From assembly GCA_030549795.1 (NCBI GenBank), contig JAUQQO010000010.1:372001-436000 (forward strand): a DNA stretch of 64,000 bases, read 5' to 3'. The stretch's first letter is position 1, and every line of letters starts with the position of its first letter. The position numbers and the translations under genes were made by a program. The notes beneath the pieces were generated by a model, which ran no database searches, had not been told where the DNA came from, and was given only the letters and a program-made list of their open reading frames with translations. The DNA comes from Pseudomonadota bacterium. Lineage in GTDB: Bacteria; Pseudomonadota; Alphaproteobacteria; Geminicoccales; Geminicoccaceae. Below are positions 19,319-27,349 of the stretch, piece by piece.

Positions 19319-19448
19319 GACCGCTTCCTCCGTCTCGCCTTCCCGCGACGACCACGGACACCTTATAGGCACGGCAGCCCCTGCGCGTAACCGGTCGGGT
19401 GCGAAGATGCGCGAACACCCGAACAGACGGGTGTGGGGCGCGGCACGC

Positions 19449-20294
19449 TCACAGCCAGCGCTTGCGTCTTTTGTAGCTCTTGATGTCGCGGAAGCTCTTA
19501 CGCCCCGTCGCGCTCAGGCCGAGGTAGAACTCTTTCACGTCTTCATTGTCGCGCAACGCTTCCGCCGGTCCGTCGAGGACGACGCGGCCGTTCTCGAGGA
19601 TGTAGCCGTAGCGTGCGTAGCGCAGGGCGACGTTGGTGTTCTGTTCGGCGACCAGGAAGGTGACTTTCTCATTGCGATTGAGCTGATCGACGATCTCGAA
19701 AATTTCCTCGACCAGTTGTGGGGCCAGGCCCATGGAAGGCTCGTCGAGCAACACGAGCCGGGGACGAGCCATCAAGGCGCGCCCGATCGCGCACATCTGC
19801 TGCTCGCCGCCGGAAGTGTAACCAGCGAGGGAGCGGCGCCGTTCCTTAAGGCGCGGGAAATAGGAATAGACCATCTCGAGGTCGGCCTGGATCGCGGCTC
19901 TGCCGTCTTTGCGGGTGAAGGCGCCGGTGAGCAGATTTTCTTCAACCGTAAGATGGGCAAAGCAGCGCCGGCCCTCCATGACCTGGATGCAACCGCGGCG
20001 AACGAGCTCGTTCGGCGACAGGCGATGGACTTCCTCGCCGTAAAAGGTGATCGAGCCCTTGGTGACTTCGCCCCGCTCGGCGTGGAGGAGGTTCGAGATC
20101 GCTTTTAAGGTGGTGGTCTTGCCGGCCCCGTTGGCGCCCAAGAGCGTGACGATCGACCCCTCCGGGACCTCGAGGCTCACGCCTTTGAGCACGAGGACGA
20201 CATGGTCGTAGACCACTTCGATGTTGTGCACCGCAAGCGCGGTGCGCGACGCCACATCGGGCGCTAGGGAAGCGGAGGGAGCGCGTGCGTTCAT
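19449..20294 (-). CDS. livF: Branched-chain amino acid-type ABC transporter ATPase LivF
   Basis: A 281-residue ABC ATPase: Walker A GANGAGKT (about 53-60), signature SGGEQQM, Walker B RLVLLDEPSMGLAP, and the LivF-typical VAEQNTNVALRYARYGYILENGR. The C-terminus is extended and basic (SYKRRKRWL). The ATG at 20294 was chosen; the longer frame runs through a stem-loop and the binding-protein gene end. It belongs with livM, livH and livG in one importer whose substrate is probably an organic acid, given the CoA ligases at both ends. Confidence 0.93.
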   Translation of the reverse strand: MNARAPSASLAPDVASRTALAVHNIEVVYDHVVLVLKGVSLEVPEGSIVTLLGANGAGKTTTLKAISNLLHAERGEVTKGSITFYGEEVHRLSPNELVRRGCIQVMEGRRCFAHLTVEENLLTGAFTRKDGRAAIQADLEMVYSYFPRLKERRRSLAGYTSGGEQQMCAIGRALMARPRLVLLDEPSMGLAPQLVEEIFEIVDQLNRNEKVTFLVAEQNTNVALRYARYGYILENGRVVLDGPAEALRDNEDVKEFYLGLSATGRKSFRDIKSYKRRKRWL

Positions 20295-20320
20295 GGCGCC
20301 GAAGACCCTAAAGACGGGGA

Positions 20321-20346
20321 CGGCCGGGGCCAGAGCGCCCCGGCCG
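20321..20346 (-). terminator. Strong stem-loop after the binding-protein gene
   Basis: CGGCCGGGGC and GCCCCGGCCG form a perfect 10-bp stem with a 6-base loop between the binding-protein stop (20354) and the livF start (20294). On the transcribed strand it is followed by TCCCCGTCTTT, not a full T tract. It probably acts as a partial terminator or as an mRNA 3' stabiliser that raises binding-protein levels over the downstream subunits, as known for other ABC operons. Confidence 0.6.
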
Positions 20347-20353
20347 AGGAGGT

Positions 20354-21658
20354 TCAATTGCAGCTGCGCGGGGTGATCCCTTTCTCCTTGGCGTAGGCCA
20401 GAGCCGCCGCCTCGACTTTCGGCCGCAGATAGCTGGTGTCGGCCTCGATCCAGTCGGAGACGAAGACCCACTTCTGCCCGTCCCACTGGTGGATGCGGGC
20501 CTTGCGCGCGCCCTCGTGGTCGAGGCAGGAAACCTTAAGCGGCGTGATGAGGCCTTCGAAGCCGAGCTCGCGGATCCGCTCAGCGGTGAGCTCGAGCCGT
20601 TCGTAGCCCTCGCGCACCTGCTCGCCGGTTGGCACTTTGACGTTGAAGATCTTCTGGGCGTTACGGACCGCCTCGAGCTTGAGCATGGCGTCGATGACGC
20701 CGCGATTGTAGAGGACTTCGCCGACTTCTTCGCGCTTTCCGGCGCCTTTGCCGGCATCGTAGACATATTTGAGGATGTCCTTGTGAACCGGATAATCGGC
20801 GCCGGCCGGGTGCAAAGCGAGGCCCTGATAGCCCTTCGCGTCGTCACCGGCGGGGCGCACGTCGGGTTCGGCAGCCGCCCACCAGACGCCGTACATGCGC
20901 TCGCGCGGATAGCCCACCGCCACCGCTTCCTTAATCGCGGTCGAGTTCATCACACCCCAACCCCACAGGAACACGAAATCGGGGCGGGTCTGACGAATCT
21001 TGAGCCAAGCCGCTTTTTGCTCGACGCCGGGATGGGTGACGGGGATGGCCTCGAAGGTGTAGCCGTATTTTTGCGCGTGGTCCTGCAGAACCGGGATCGG
21101 CTCCTTGCCGTAAGGGCTGTCGTGGTAGACAAGGGTGATCTTTTTGCCTTTGAGGCCGCCTGAGATCTTGTTGACGTGCTGGATCAAGATGTCGGCAGCG
21201 CTCCAATAGGTGCCAAGGAGCGGGAAGTTCCACGGGAACACGCGCCCATCGGCGGATTCGGAGCGGCCGTAGCCCATGGTCTGCAAGGGGATCTTGTCGT
21301 TGGGAACTTTCTCGGTGAGCGCGAAAGTGATGCCGGTCGAAAGCGGAGAAAACGCGATCGCGCCCTTAGCCCCCTTGCTCTTCAAGCGCTCGTAGCATTC
21401 GACGCCGCGGTCGGTGGCGTAGCCAGTCTCGCACTCCTCGAATTCGATCTTCACCCCGCCTACCCCGCCGTCGCGGGCGTTGATCATCGCCACATAGTCG
21501 GCGACGCCGTTGGCGAAGGGGATCCCGTTGGGCGCATAGGCGCCGGACCGGTAGACGAGCGAGGGGTAATAGATCGTCTCAGCGGCGCTCGCGGATCCGG
21601 CGAGCGTTGCGATCAGGGCCGTGCCCAGCAAGGCCCCAAGCGATGGATGTGGCTTCAT
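20354..21658 (-). CDS. Liv-type ABC transporter substrate-binding protein
   Basis: A 434-residue periplasmic protein with a signal peptide cleaved after SASA (residue about 25). The fold is that of type I LivJ-like binding proteins: an early YRSGAYAPNGIPFANG segment, KIEFEECETGY, and a central KITLVYHDSPYGKE strand starting the second lobe. The cluster context and length (longer than LivK at about 370) fit the subfamily found with CoA ligases, whose ligands appear to be aromatic or other organic acids more often than leucine. The ligand is not known. Confidence 0.92.
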   Translation of the reverse strand: MKPHPSLGALLGTALIATLAGSASAAETIYYPSLVYRSGAYAPNGIPFANGVADYVAMINARDGGVGGVKIEFEECETGYATDRGVECYERLKSKGAKGAIAFSPLSTGITFALTEKVPNDKIPLQTMGYGRSESADGRVFPWNFPLLGTYWSAADILIQHVNKISGGLKGKKITLVYHDSPYGKEPIPVLQDHAQKYGYTFEAIPVTHPGVEQKAAWLKIRQTRPDFVFLWGWGVMNSTAIKEAVAVGYPRERMYGVWWAAAEPDVRPAGDDAKGYQGLALHPAGADYPVHKDILKYVYDAGKGAGKREEVGEVLYNRGVIDAMLKLEAVRNAQKIFNVKVPTGEQVREGYERLELTAERIRELGFEGLITPLKVSCLDHEGARKARIHQWDGQKWVFVSDWIEADTSYLRPKVEAAALAYAKEKGITPRSCN

Positions 21659-21703
21659 CGTCGCTACCTCCCGTGATTGCCTGCTTCGTAAGCCCCGGGC
21701 CGT

Positions 21704-22768
21704 TCAATAGGGGAACGGCCACAAGCGCATTTTCTCTTTCCCGATCTGCCACAACCGCGCGAGTCCATGCGGCTCCCAGATCAAGAAGAGCACGATGAGC
21801 GTGCCGAAGATCATGAACTCGAGATGCGAGACCATGGCGGTGGACAGCTGGATCCCGACCATCGCCGGCACTTGGTTCAAAAAGATGGGTAGGATGGTGA
21901 TGAACGCCGCTCCGAGGAAGCTGCCGAGGATCGAGCCCATGCCGCCGATGATCACCATGAACAAGAGGCGAAAGCTCATGTCGATGGAAAAAGCGAGGGG
22001 TTCCCACGAGCCCAGGTGAACAAAGGCCCACAACACGCCGGCAAGACCAGCGATAAAGCTGGAGACGGCAAAAGCCGAGAGTTTGGCGTGCATCGGTCGA
22101 ATACCGATGATCTCGGCGGCGATGTCCATGTCGCGGATCGCCATCCAGGAGCGGCCGATGCGCGAGCGCACGAGGTTTTTGGCGAACAAGGCGGTCGCGC
22201 AAGCGAAGGCAAGACAGAGCCAATATTTCTCCAAAGGCGTGTCGACCAGCCAGCCGAAGATGTCGAGCGGCGGCGCGGTCACCGAACCCGAGGGCGTATA
22301 GTTGGTGAACCAATGCACGCGCAGGAACGCCCAGTCGGCAAAGAACTGCAGCGCGAGCGTGGCAACAGCGAGATAAAGCCCTTTGATGCGCAAGGAGGGC
22401 AGGCCAAAGACGATGCCGATCCCGGCCGCGATCAGCCCGGCGAGCAAAAAGTCGATAAGGAGCGGAATTTCAGGCAGCCGCAAGGCGAGATTGTAGGCTG
22501 CGTAGGCGCCCACCGCCATAAAGGCGCCGGTTCCAAGAGAGATCTGCCCGCAATAACCCAACAAAAGGTTCAATCCGATAGCGGCGACGGAGAGGATGAG
22601 AAAGGGGATGAGGATGGCACGCAGAAGATATTCGTCGGCCACAAGCGGGATCCCCACCCAGGCAATGGCGAGGATGACGATGATACCAATGCGGTCCTCG
22701 CGCAGGCGGAAGATCGCCTGGTCCTCAGCGTAGCTCGTCCGGAACTGACCGGTCTCGCGGTAAATCAC
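21704..22768 (-). CDS. livM: Liv-type ABC transporter permease LivM
   Basis: A 354-residue membrane protein with about nine segments. The LivM hallmark GYCGQISLGTGAFMAVGAYAAYN follows the LSVAAIGLNLLLG helix, and the cytoplasmic coupling region shows RIGRSWMAIRDMDIAAEIIGI. The N-terminus has an extra 25-residue soluble leader (MIYRETGQFRTSYAEDQAI). It pairs with LivH to form the translocation channel. It starts 3 bases after the livH stop. Confidence 0.95.
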   Translation of the reverse strand: MIYRETGQFRTSYAEDQAIFRLREDRIGIIVILAIAWVGIPLVADEYLLRAILIPFLILSVAAIGLNLLLGYCGQISLGTGAFMAVGAYAAYNLALRLPEIPLLIDFLLAGLIAAGIGIVFGLPSLRIKGLYLAVATLALQFFADWAFLRVHWFTNYTPSGSVTAPPLDIFGWLVDTPLEKYWLCLAFACATALFAKNLVRSRIGRSWMAIRDMDIAAEIIGIRPMHAKLSAFAVSSFIAGLAGVLWAFVHLGSWEPLAFSIDMSFRLLFMVIIGGMGSILGSFLGAAFITILPIFLNQVPAMVGIQLSTAMVSHLEFMIFGTLIVLFLIWEPHGLARLWQIGKEKMRLWPFPY

Positions 22769-22771
22769 AGC

Positions 22772-23677
22772 TCAAACCCGCTCGATGATCTTTTCACCGA
22801 AGAGTCCCTGCGGCCGCACGAGCAAGACGGCAAGCGCGAGCACGTAAGCGAACCAGTACTCGATGCCGCCGCCGATCAAGGGGCCAATGTAGAACTCGGC
22901 GAGCTTTTCGCCCGCGCCGATGATGAGGCCGCCGATGATGGCGCCCGGGATCGAGGTGAGACCACCCAGGATGAGCACGGGCAAGGCCTTCAAGGCGATG
23001 AGGGAGAGCGAGAACTGCACGCCCAGTTTCGTCCCCCAGGCCATGCCGGCGACCAGCGCCACGATCCCCGCCGTCGACCACACGATGAGCCAGATCTGGT
23101 TCAAAGGGATGCCCACCGACTGCGCCGCCTGATGGTCGTCGGCGACCGCACGCAGGGCGCGCCCGATCTTCGTGCTGTGGAAGAAGATGGAGAGCGCGAC
23201 CACGAGCGTGCCGGCGATCACGGCAGCGAACACGTCGATCGGACTGACGAGGATACCGCCGGGAAAGAGGTTTTCGAAGAGAAACCAGGGCGAAGCGGGA
23301 ATGCCGAGGTCGAGCTGATAGACGTTGGAACCCCAGATCGTCTGCCCGAAGCCGTCGAGGAAGAAGGTGACGCCAATGGTCGCCATGAACAGGATGAGGC
23401 CGTGCTGGCCCACGAGCGGGCGCAGCACCAAGCGCTCGACCGCCCAGGCGAGCGCGATCATGATCGCAATCGTAAGCAGAACCGCGACGCCGAAGGGCAG
23501 CCATTCGGAGAGCCGCACGAGCGAGAGAGCGGCGAAGAGCACCATGGCGCCCTGGGCGAAGTTGAACACCCCCGAGGCTTTGAAGATCAACACGAATCCG
23601 AGCGCGACGAGCGCATAGAGCACGCCGCTCATGAGCCCGCCCAAAAATACTTCCAGAACCGGGCCCAATTCAGCCAT
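22772..23677 (-). CDS. livH: Liv-type ABC transporter permease LivH
   Basis: A 301-residue membrane protein with about eight segments. The LivH signature reads SGVLYALVALGFVLIFKASG then VFNFAQGAMVLFAA near the N-terminus; the coupling helix region contains GRALRAVADDHQAAQSVGI. The ATG at 23677 lies inside the last codons of livG (8-base overlap), a normal coupled arrangement; a GTG at 23686 is a less likely start. It forms the channel with LivM. Confidence 0.95.
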   Translation of the reverse strand: MAELGPVLEVFLGGLMSGVLYALVALGFVLIFKASGVFNFAQGAMVLFAALSLVRLSEWLPFGVAVLLTIAIMIALAWAVERLVLRPLVGQHGLILFMATIGVTFFLDGFGQTIWGSNVYQLDLGIPASPWFLFENLFPGGILVSPIDVFAAVIAGTLVVALSIFFHSTKIGRALRAVADDHQAAQSVGIPLNQIWLIVWSTAGIVALVAGMAWGTKLGVQFSLSLIALKALPVLILGGLTSIPGAIIGGLIIGAGEKLAEFYIGPLIGGGIEYWFAYVLALAVLLVRPQGLFGEKIIERV

Positions 23678-24509
23678 GGGAGACACCCAAGTATGCTTCG
23701 ATCACAGCGGGATCGTTGCGTACCTCCTCGGGTGTGCCGTCGGCGAGGAGACGACCATAGTCGAGTACGACGACGCGATCGGAAATGTCCATCACCACGC
23801 TCATGTCGTGTTCGATGAGCGCAACGGTGGTGCCGAACTCCTCGTTGACGTCGAGGATGAAGCGGCACATGTCTTCTTTTTCTTCGAGGTTCATGCCCGC
23901 CATCGGCTCGTCGAGGAGCAACAGTTCCGGCTCCATCGCAAGGGCACGCGCGAGTTCCACCCGCTTTTGCAGACCATAGGGAAGCTTGCCGACCGGAACG
24001 TGGCGGATGTGGGTGATCTCGAGGAAGTCGAGAATGCGCTCGACGAAGGCACGCTCGCGCAGCTCTTCGCTTTTGCCGCGGCCGATCCAAAGAGCCTGCT
24101 CGAAAAAGGAAGCACGCATTTTAAGGATGCGGCCGGTCATGATGTTGTCGAGGGTGCTCATCCCCTTGAAAAGCGCGATGTTCTGGAAGGTGCGCGCGAT
24201 CCCGCCCTTAGCAGCGTCATAGGGGCGCATGCGCGAAAGGGCGCGCCCCTTCCAGATGATCCGGCCTTCTTGAGGTTGGTAGAAGCCATTGATGACATTC
24301 AGCATAGAGGATTTACCGGCCCCGTTGGGACCGATGATCGCCCGGATCTCGCCGCGGCGGATATCGAAACTCACATTCGAGAGCGCGCGCACACCACCGA
24401 AGCGCAGCGAGATGTTCTCCACCGCGAGCAGCACCTCGCCGATCTGCCGCGCGCGGCGCACGCTGCGCTCAGCGGCCTCGCGCGGCGGGGTGACGGTTGC
24501 GGTGGCCAT
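23670..24509 (-). CDS. livG: Liv-type ABC transporter ATPase LivG
   Basis: A 279-residue ABC ATPase with Walker A GPNGAGKS (about 60-67), the LivG-typical GIARTFQNIALFKGMSTLDN, Walker B LLLLDEPMAGMN and a C-terminal VIEAYLGVSHG end. The signature motif reads LPYGLQKRVELARAL, with LPYG instead of LSGG, which is common in LivG-like ATPases from CoA-ligase clusters. An N-terminal extension of about 25 residues is present. It starts one base after the stop of the upstream acyl-CoA synthetase gene. Confidence 0.94.
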   Translation of the reverse strand: MATATVTPPREAAERSVRRARQIGEVLLAVENISLRFGGVRALSNVSFDIRRGEIRAIIGPNGAGKSSMLNVINGFYQPQEGRIIWKGRALSRMRPYDAAKGGIARTFQNIALFKGMSTLDNIMTGRILKMRASFFEQALWIGRGKSEELRERAFVERILDFLEITHIRHVPVGKLPYGLQKRVELARALAMEPELLLLDEPMAGMNLEEKEDMCRFILDVNEEFGTTVALIEHDMSVVMDISDRVVVLDYGRLLADGTPEEVRNDPAVIEAYLGVSHG

Positions 24510-24510
24510 C

Positions 24511-26445
24511 TTATGCCGCCCGGGCGAGGCGACGGTGCGCCGAGGTATCGCGGATCTCGAGATCGGCCTCGACGCGCGCGGTGCGCCCGTCTTCGAAGGT
24601 GACTAAAGTGTCCACATGCACGCGCGGTTTTTCCGCGTAGATCGCTTCGATGATGTCGGCATAGCGTTGGTCGATCACGCCGCGCCGGATCTTGCGCGTA
24701 CGCGTCACCTCGCCGTCGTCGGGATCGAGCTCCTTATAGAGGAGGACGAAACGGCGGATCCTTTGGCTCTCGGGAAGCGAAGCGTTCACCTTTTCCACTT
24801 CACCGGCGATGAGATCGATGACTTGCGGATTAGCGGCGAGGTTCTGGTATGAAGTGAAGCCGATCTGACGGTTCTCGGCCCATTTCGAAACCATGGAATA
24901 GCGGATGCACAGGATCGCCGCGAGCCACGGACGGCGGTTGCCGAGCACCACCGCTTCGCCGATATAGGGCGAGAACTTGAGCTTGTTCTCGATGAACTGG
25001 GGGCTGAAGCGGACACCGGAGGTGGTTCGCGCGATGTCCTTGACGCGGTCGATCACCACGAGCCGCCCCTTGGCGTCGAAATAGCCGGCATCGCCGGTGC
25101 GCATCCAACCGTCTGCGGTAAGCGCCTCGCGCGTCGCCTCTTCGTTTTTGAAATAGCCTTTGAACATGCCGGGGTGACGGGTGACGATCTCCCCTACACC
25201 ATTCTCGTCGGGATCCATGATCCGGATCTCGGTATCGGGGAACGGGACACCCGAGCTGTCGGTATCGAGCTCATCGCCGCGCTGGATGGTATAGGCCCCG
25301 GCGAGCTCGGTTTGCCCATAGAGTTGGCGCAAGGGCACGCCCATGGCGAGGAAGAACTTGAAGGTGTCGGGACCCAAAGCGGCACCGCCGGTAGCAGCCG
25401 AGCGCAGCCGCGAAAAGCCGAGCCGATCGCGCAGCGCAGAGAAGACCAACAAATCAGCGAGCCAATGCCGTCGGCCCCGTTCGACCGCGGCGGTACCGAC
25501 ACGTACCGCCCAATCGAACAATTTGCGGGTGAGCGGGCCCGCATCCATGATCCGTGCCCGCAAATCGGCCGCCGTCTGTTCCCACACCCGCGGCGCGAGC
25601 AAGAGATGGGTGGGACCGATCTCGCGCAGATCGCGCATCGCGGTTTCGGCACTTTCGGGAAAATTGACCCTGATCCGGCACAAAAGCGGCATCGCCACCG
25701 TGTAGACCTGCTCCATGATCCAGGGTAACGGCAGGATGCTCACATATTCATCGTCGGGGCCGCGCGGATCGACTTCGAGATAAGCGGCGATGTGCGAGAG
25801 AAAGGGCTTGAACTGCAACATGGCGAGCTTGGGATTGGCGGTCGTGCCCGAGGTGGTGCACAGGATCGCCACATCCTCGCCCCGCCCTTGCGCGATCTCC
25901 CGCTCGAAAAGGTCGGGCTCCTTCGCCCCCAACTCCTCACCGCGCGCGCACAACTCCTGCCACGACACCAAGCGCGGATCACGGTATTTCCGCATTCCGC
26001 GGTCGTCGTGATAGATGATCCAGCGCAAACTGCGCCCGGCTTCATCGAGCGAGAGGATCTTATCGACTTGTTCTTCGTCCTCGCACACGACTGCCCGAGC
26101 TTCCGAATAGCTCACAAGATAACCGGCTTCGTGGGCGAGTACGTCCTCGTAGATGCCGAGGGTCATGCACCCGAGGCTGTGCGCGGCGAGCTCTGACCAC
26201 ACCCAGTTCGGGCGGTTGCGGCCAAGCAGCGCCACCACCTCGCCGCGCTGCACGCCGAGGCTTTTCAGCCCGAGCGCCAGGGTCCGCACGCGGTCGCGAT
26301 AATCGCGCCAGGTGTAGACGTTCCAAATGCCATATTCTTTTTCGCGCATCGCCGGCGCATCCGGCCAGCGCTCGGCGTTGTGCAGGAGGAGTTTCGGAAA
26401 CGTATCGAGCTCACCCAAGCGGTCAACGAACCGACTCGGGCTCAT
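24511..26445 (-). CDS. Long-chain-type acyl-CoA synthetase (AMP-forming)
   Basis: A 644-residue adenylate-forming enzyme. P-loop: LCTTSGTTANPKLAML. The acyl-binding and hinge segments are LYGQTELAGAYTIQ, WMRTGDAGYFDAKGRL and DRVKDIARTTSG (the last resembling the A8 hinge). It converts a carboxylic acid to its CoA thioester using ATP. It is the first gene of the minus-strand run that continues through livGHM, the binding protein and livF, so import and activation are probably coupled. Acyl chain preference cannot be read from the sequence. The ATG at 26445 gives MSPSRFVDRLGEL; upstream codons lack support. Confidence 0.93.
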   Translation of the reverse strand: MSPSRFVDRLGELDTFPKLLLHNAERWPDAPAMREKEYGIWNVYTWRDYRDRVRTLALGLKSLGVQRGEVVALLGRNRPNWVWSELAAHSLGCMTLGIYEDVLAHEAGYLVSYSEARAVVCEDEEQVDKILSLDEAGRSLRWIIYHDDRGMRKYRDPRLVSWQELCARGEELGAKEPDLFEREIAQGRGEDVAILCTTSGTTANPKLAMLQFKPFLSHIAAYLEVDPRGPDDEYVSILPLPWIMEQVYTVAMPLLCRIRVNFPESAETAMRDLREIGPTHLLLAPRVWEQTAADLRARIMDAGPLTRKLFDWAVRVGTAAVERGRRHWLADLLVFSALRDRLGFSRLRSAATGGAALGPDTFKFFLAMGVPLRQLYGQTELAGAYTIQRGDELDTDSSGVPFPDTEIRIMDPDENGVGEIVTRHPGMFKGYFKNEEATREALTADGWMRTGDAGYFDAKGRLVVIDRVKDIARTTSGVRFSPQFIENKLKFSPYIGEAVVLGNRRPWLAAILCIRYSMVSKWAENRQIGFTSYQNLAANPQVIDLIAGEVEKVNASLPESQRIRRFVLLYKELDPDDGEVTRTRKIRRGVIDQRYADIIEAIYAEKPRVHVDTLVTFEDGRTARVEADLEIRDTSAHRRLARAA

Positions 26446-26610
26446 CTCATGATCTACGGGTCGTGCGGTCGCCGCGCGACGATCCCCTTCCGCCAGCAGA
26501 GCCACCCTGCGGACCCCCTCTCCTCGAGCGTCCCACCCCGAGCCTATAGCAGGCCCGCAAGCGAACGCATAGCAGGGTCACTGAGATCGCGGATCTCGCG
26601 CGGCTTTTGG

Positions 26611-27192
26611 TCAGCCGCTCAACCGATGATACCGCCAGATCGTGGCCGGAGGCAGATTGCGGAAGACGTAGCGCACGAGCTCGGCGCGGATCCCAAGACG
26701 CCGAGCGGGCACCGGCGGCACCGGCGCGTAGCTGTACTGGAGCATGGTTCCAGGCGTGCCGAGGGCATTCAATCCCTGCTCGACGATCGCCTTTTGAAAG
26801 GTGAAGGGCATGCGCACCATGGGCAAGCCGGAGATCACGGTCGCCACATCGCGCACACCGAGCTCGGCCAGGATCACATCCAGCTTCGTGGCATCGCCCT
26901 CGACCACGATGCAGCCCGGCAACCGGCGTCGCAAATAGGCGGCGAGCTCGCGGTCGAGCTCGATCACCACCACGCGATCGCGCGGAATACCCCGCTCCAA
27001 CAGACCCTGGGTGATGGCACCCGTTCCGCCACCGAGCTCGACGACAAAGCGACCCGGTTGCCAGATCACCGCCTCCGCGACCGCCCGCGCCAGGGCGCGC
27101 GAGGAAGGCGTGATCGAGCCGACCGAGCGGGGCGAACGCAACCACTGACGGAAGAACAGCTCATTCTCTCTGCCGAGGCCGGCTTGCTGCAT
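26611..27192 (-). CDS. Phospholipid N-methyltransferase (PmtA-like, Sinorhizobium type)
   Basis: A 193-residue class I methyltransferase. The N-terminal FFRQWLRSPRSVGSITPSSR and the SAM loop VVELGGGTGAITQGL match the rhizobial PmtA layout, which resembles rRNA adenine dimethylases. GDATKL gives the acidic adenine site, and SGLPMVRMPF takes the place of the catalytic NLPF loop. Members methylate phosphatidylethanolamine towards phosphatidylcholine, though some relatives methylate only partially. It stands alone, 157 bases downstream of the glutamate dehydrogenase gene on the same strand. Confidence 0.82.
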   Translation of the reverse strand: MQQAGLGRENELFFRQWLRSPRSVGSITPSSRALARAVAEAVIWQPGRFVVELGGGTGAITQGLLERGIPRDRVVVIELDRELAAYLRRRLPGCIVVEGDATKLDVILAELGVRDVATVISGLPMVRMPFTFQKAIVEQGLNALGTPGTMLQYSYAPVPPVPARRLGIRAELVRYVFRNLPPATIWRYHRLSG

Positions 27193-27349
27193 ATCGGTTT
27201 TCCCGGCGGGTGCCCGGGGCGTTCACGCGAGCCCGGCTTCCCCAACGAACCACCCCGAAACTCGTGCCCGCGCGGGCTGCGCTGCGCACCCGCTCGCGAG
27301 CGTCGACGCTCGATATCCAAGCGTGCGCGGCGCCGCAAGCACAGAAGTG

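Noticed and set aside
21698-21720. Inverted repeat GGCCGTTC/GAACGGCC at the livM stop
   Set aside because: Only 8 bp, no T tract, and the left arm overlaps the stop codon; may be chance.
22016-23818. 600-codon plus-strand frame opposite livM and livH
   Set aside because: Composition is a mirror of membrane-protein codons (Glu, Asp, Arg, His-rich) and no motif is seen; the minus-strand permeases are certain.
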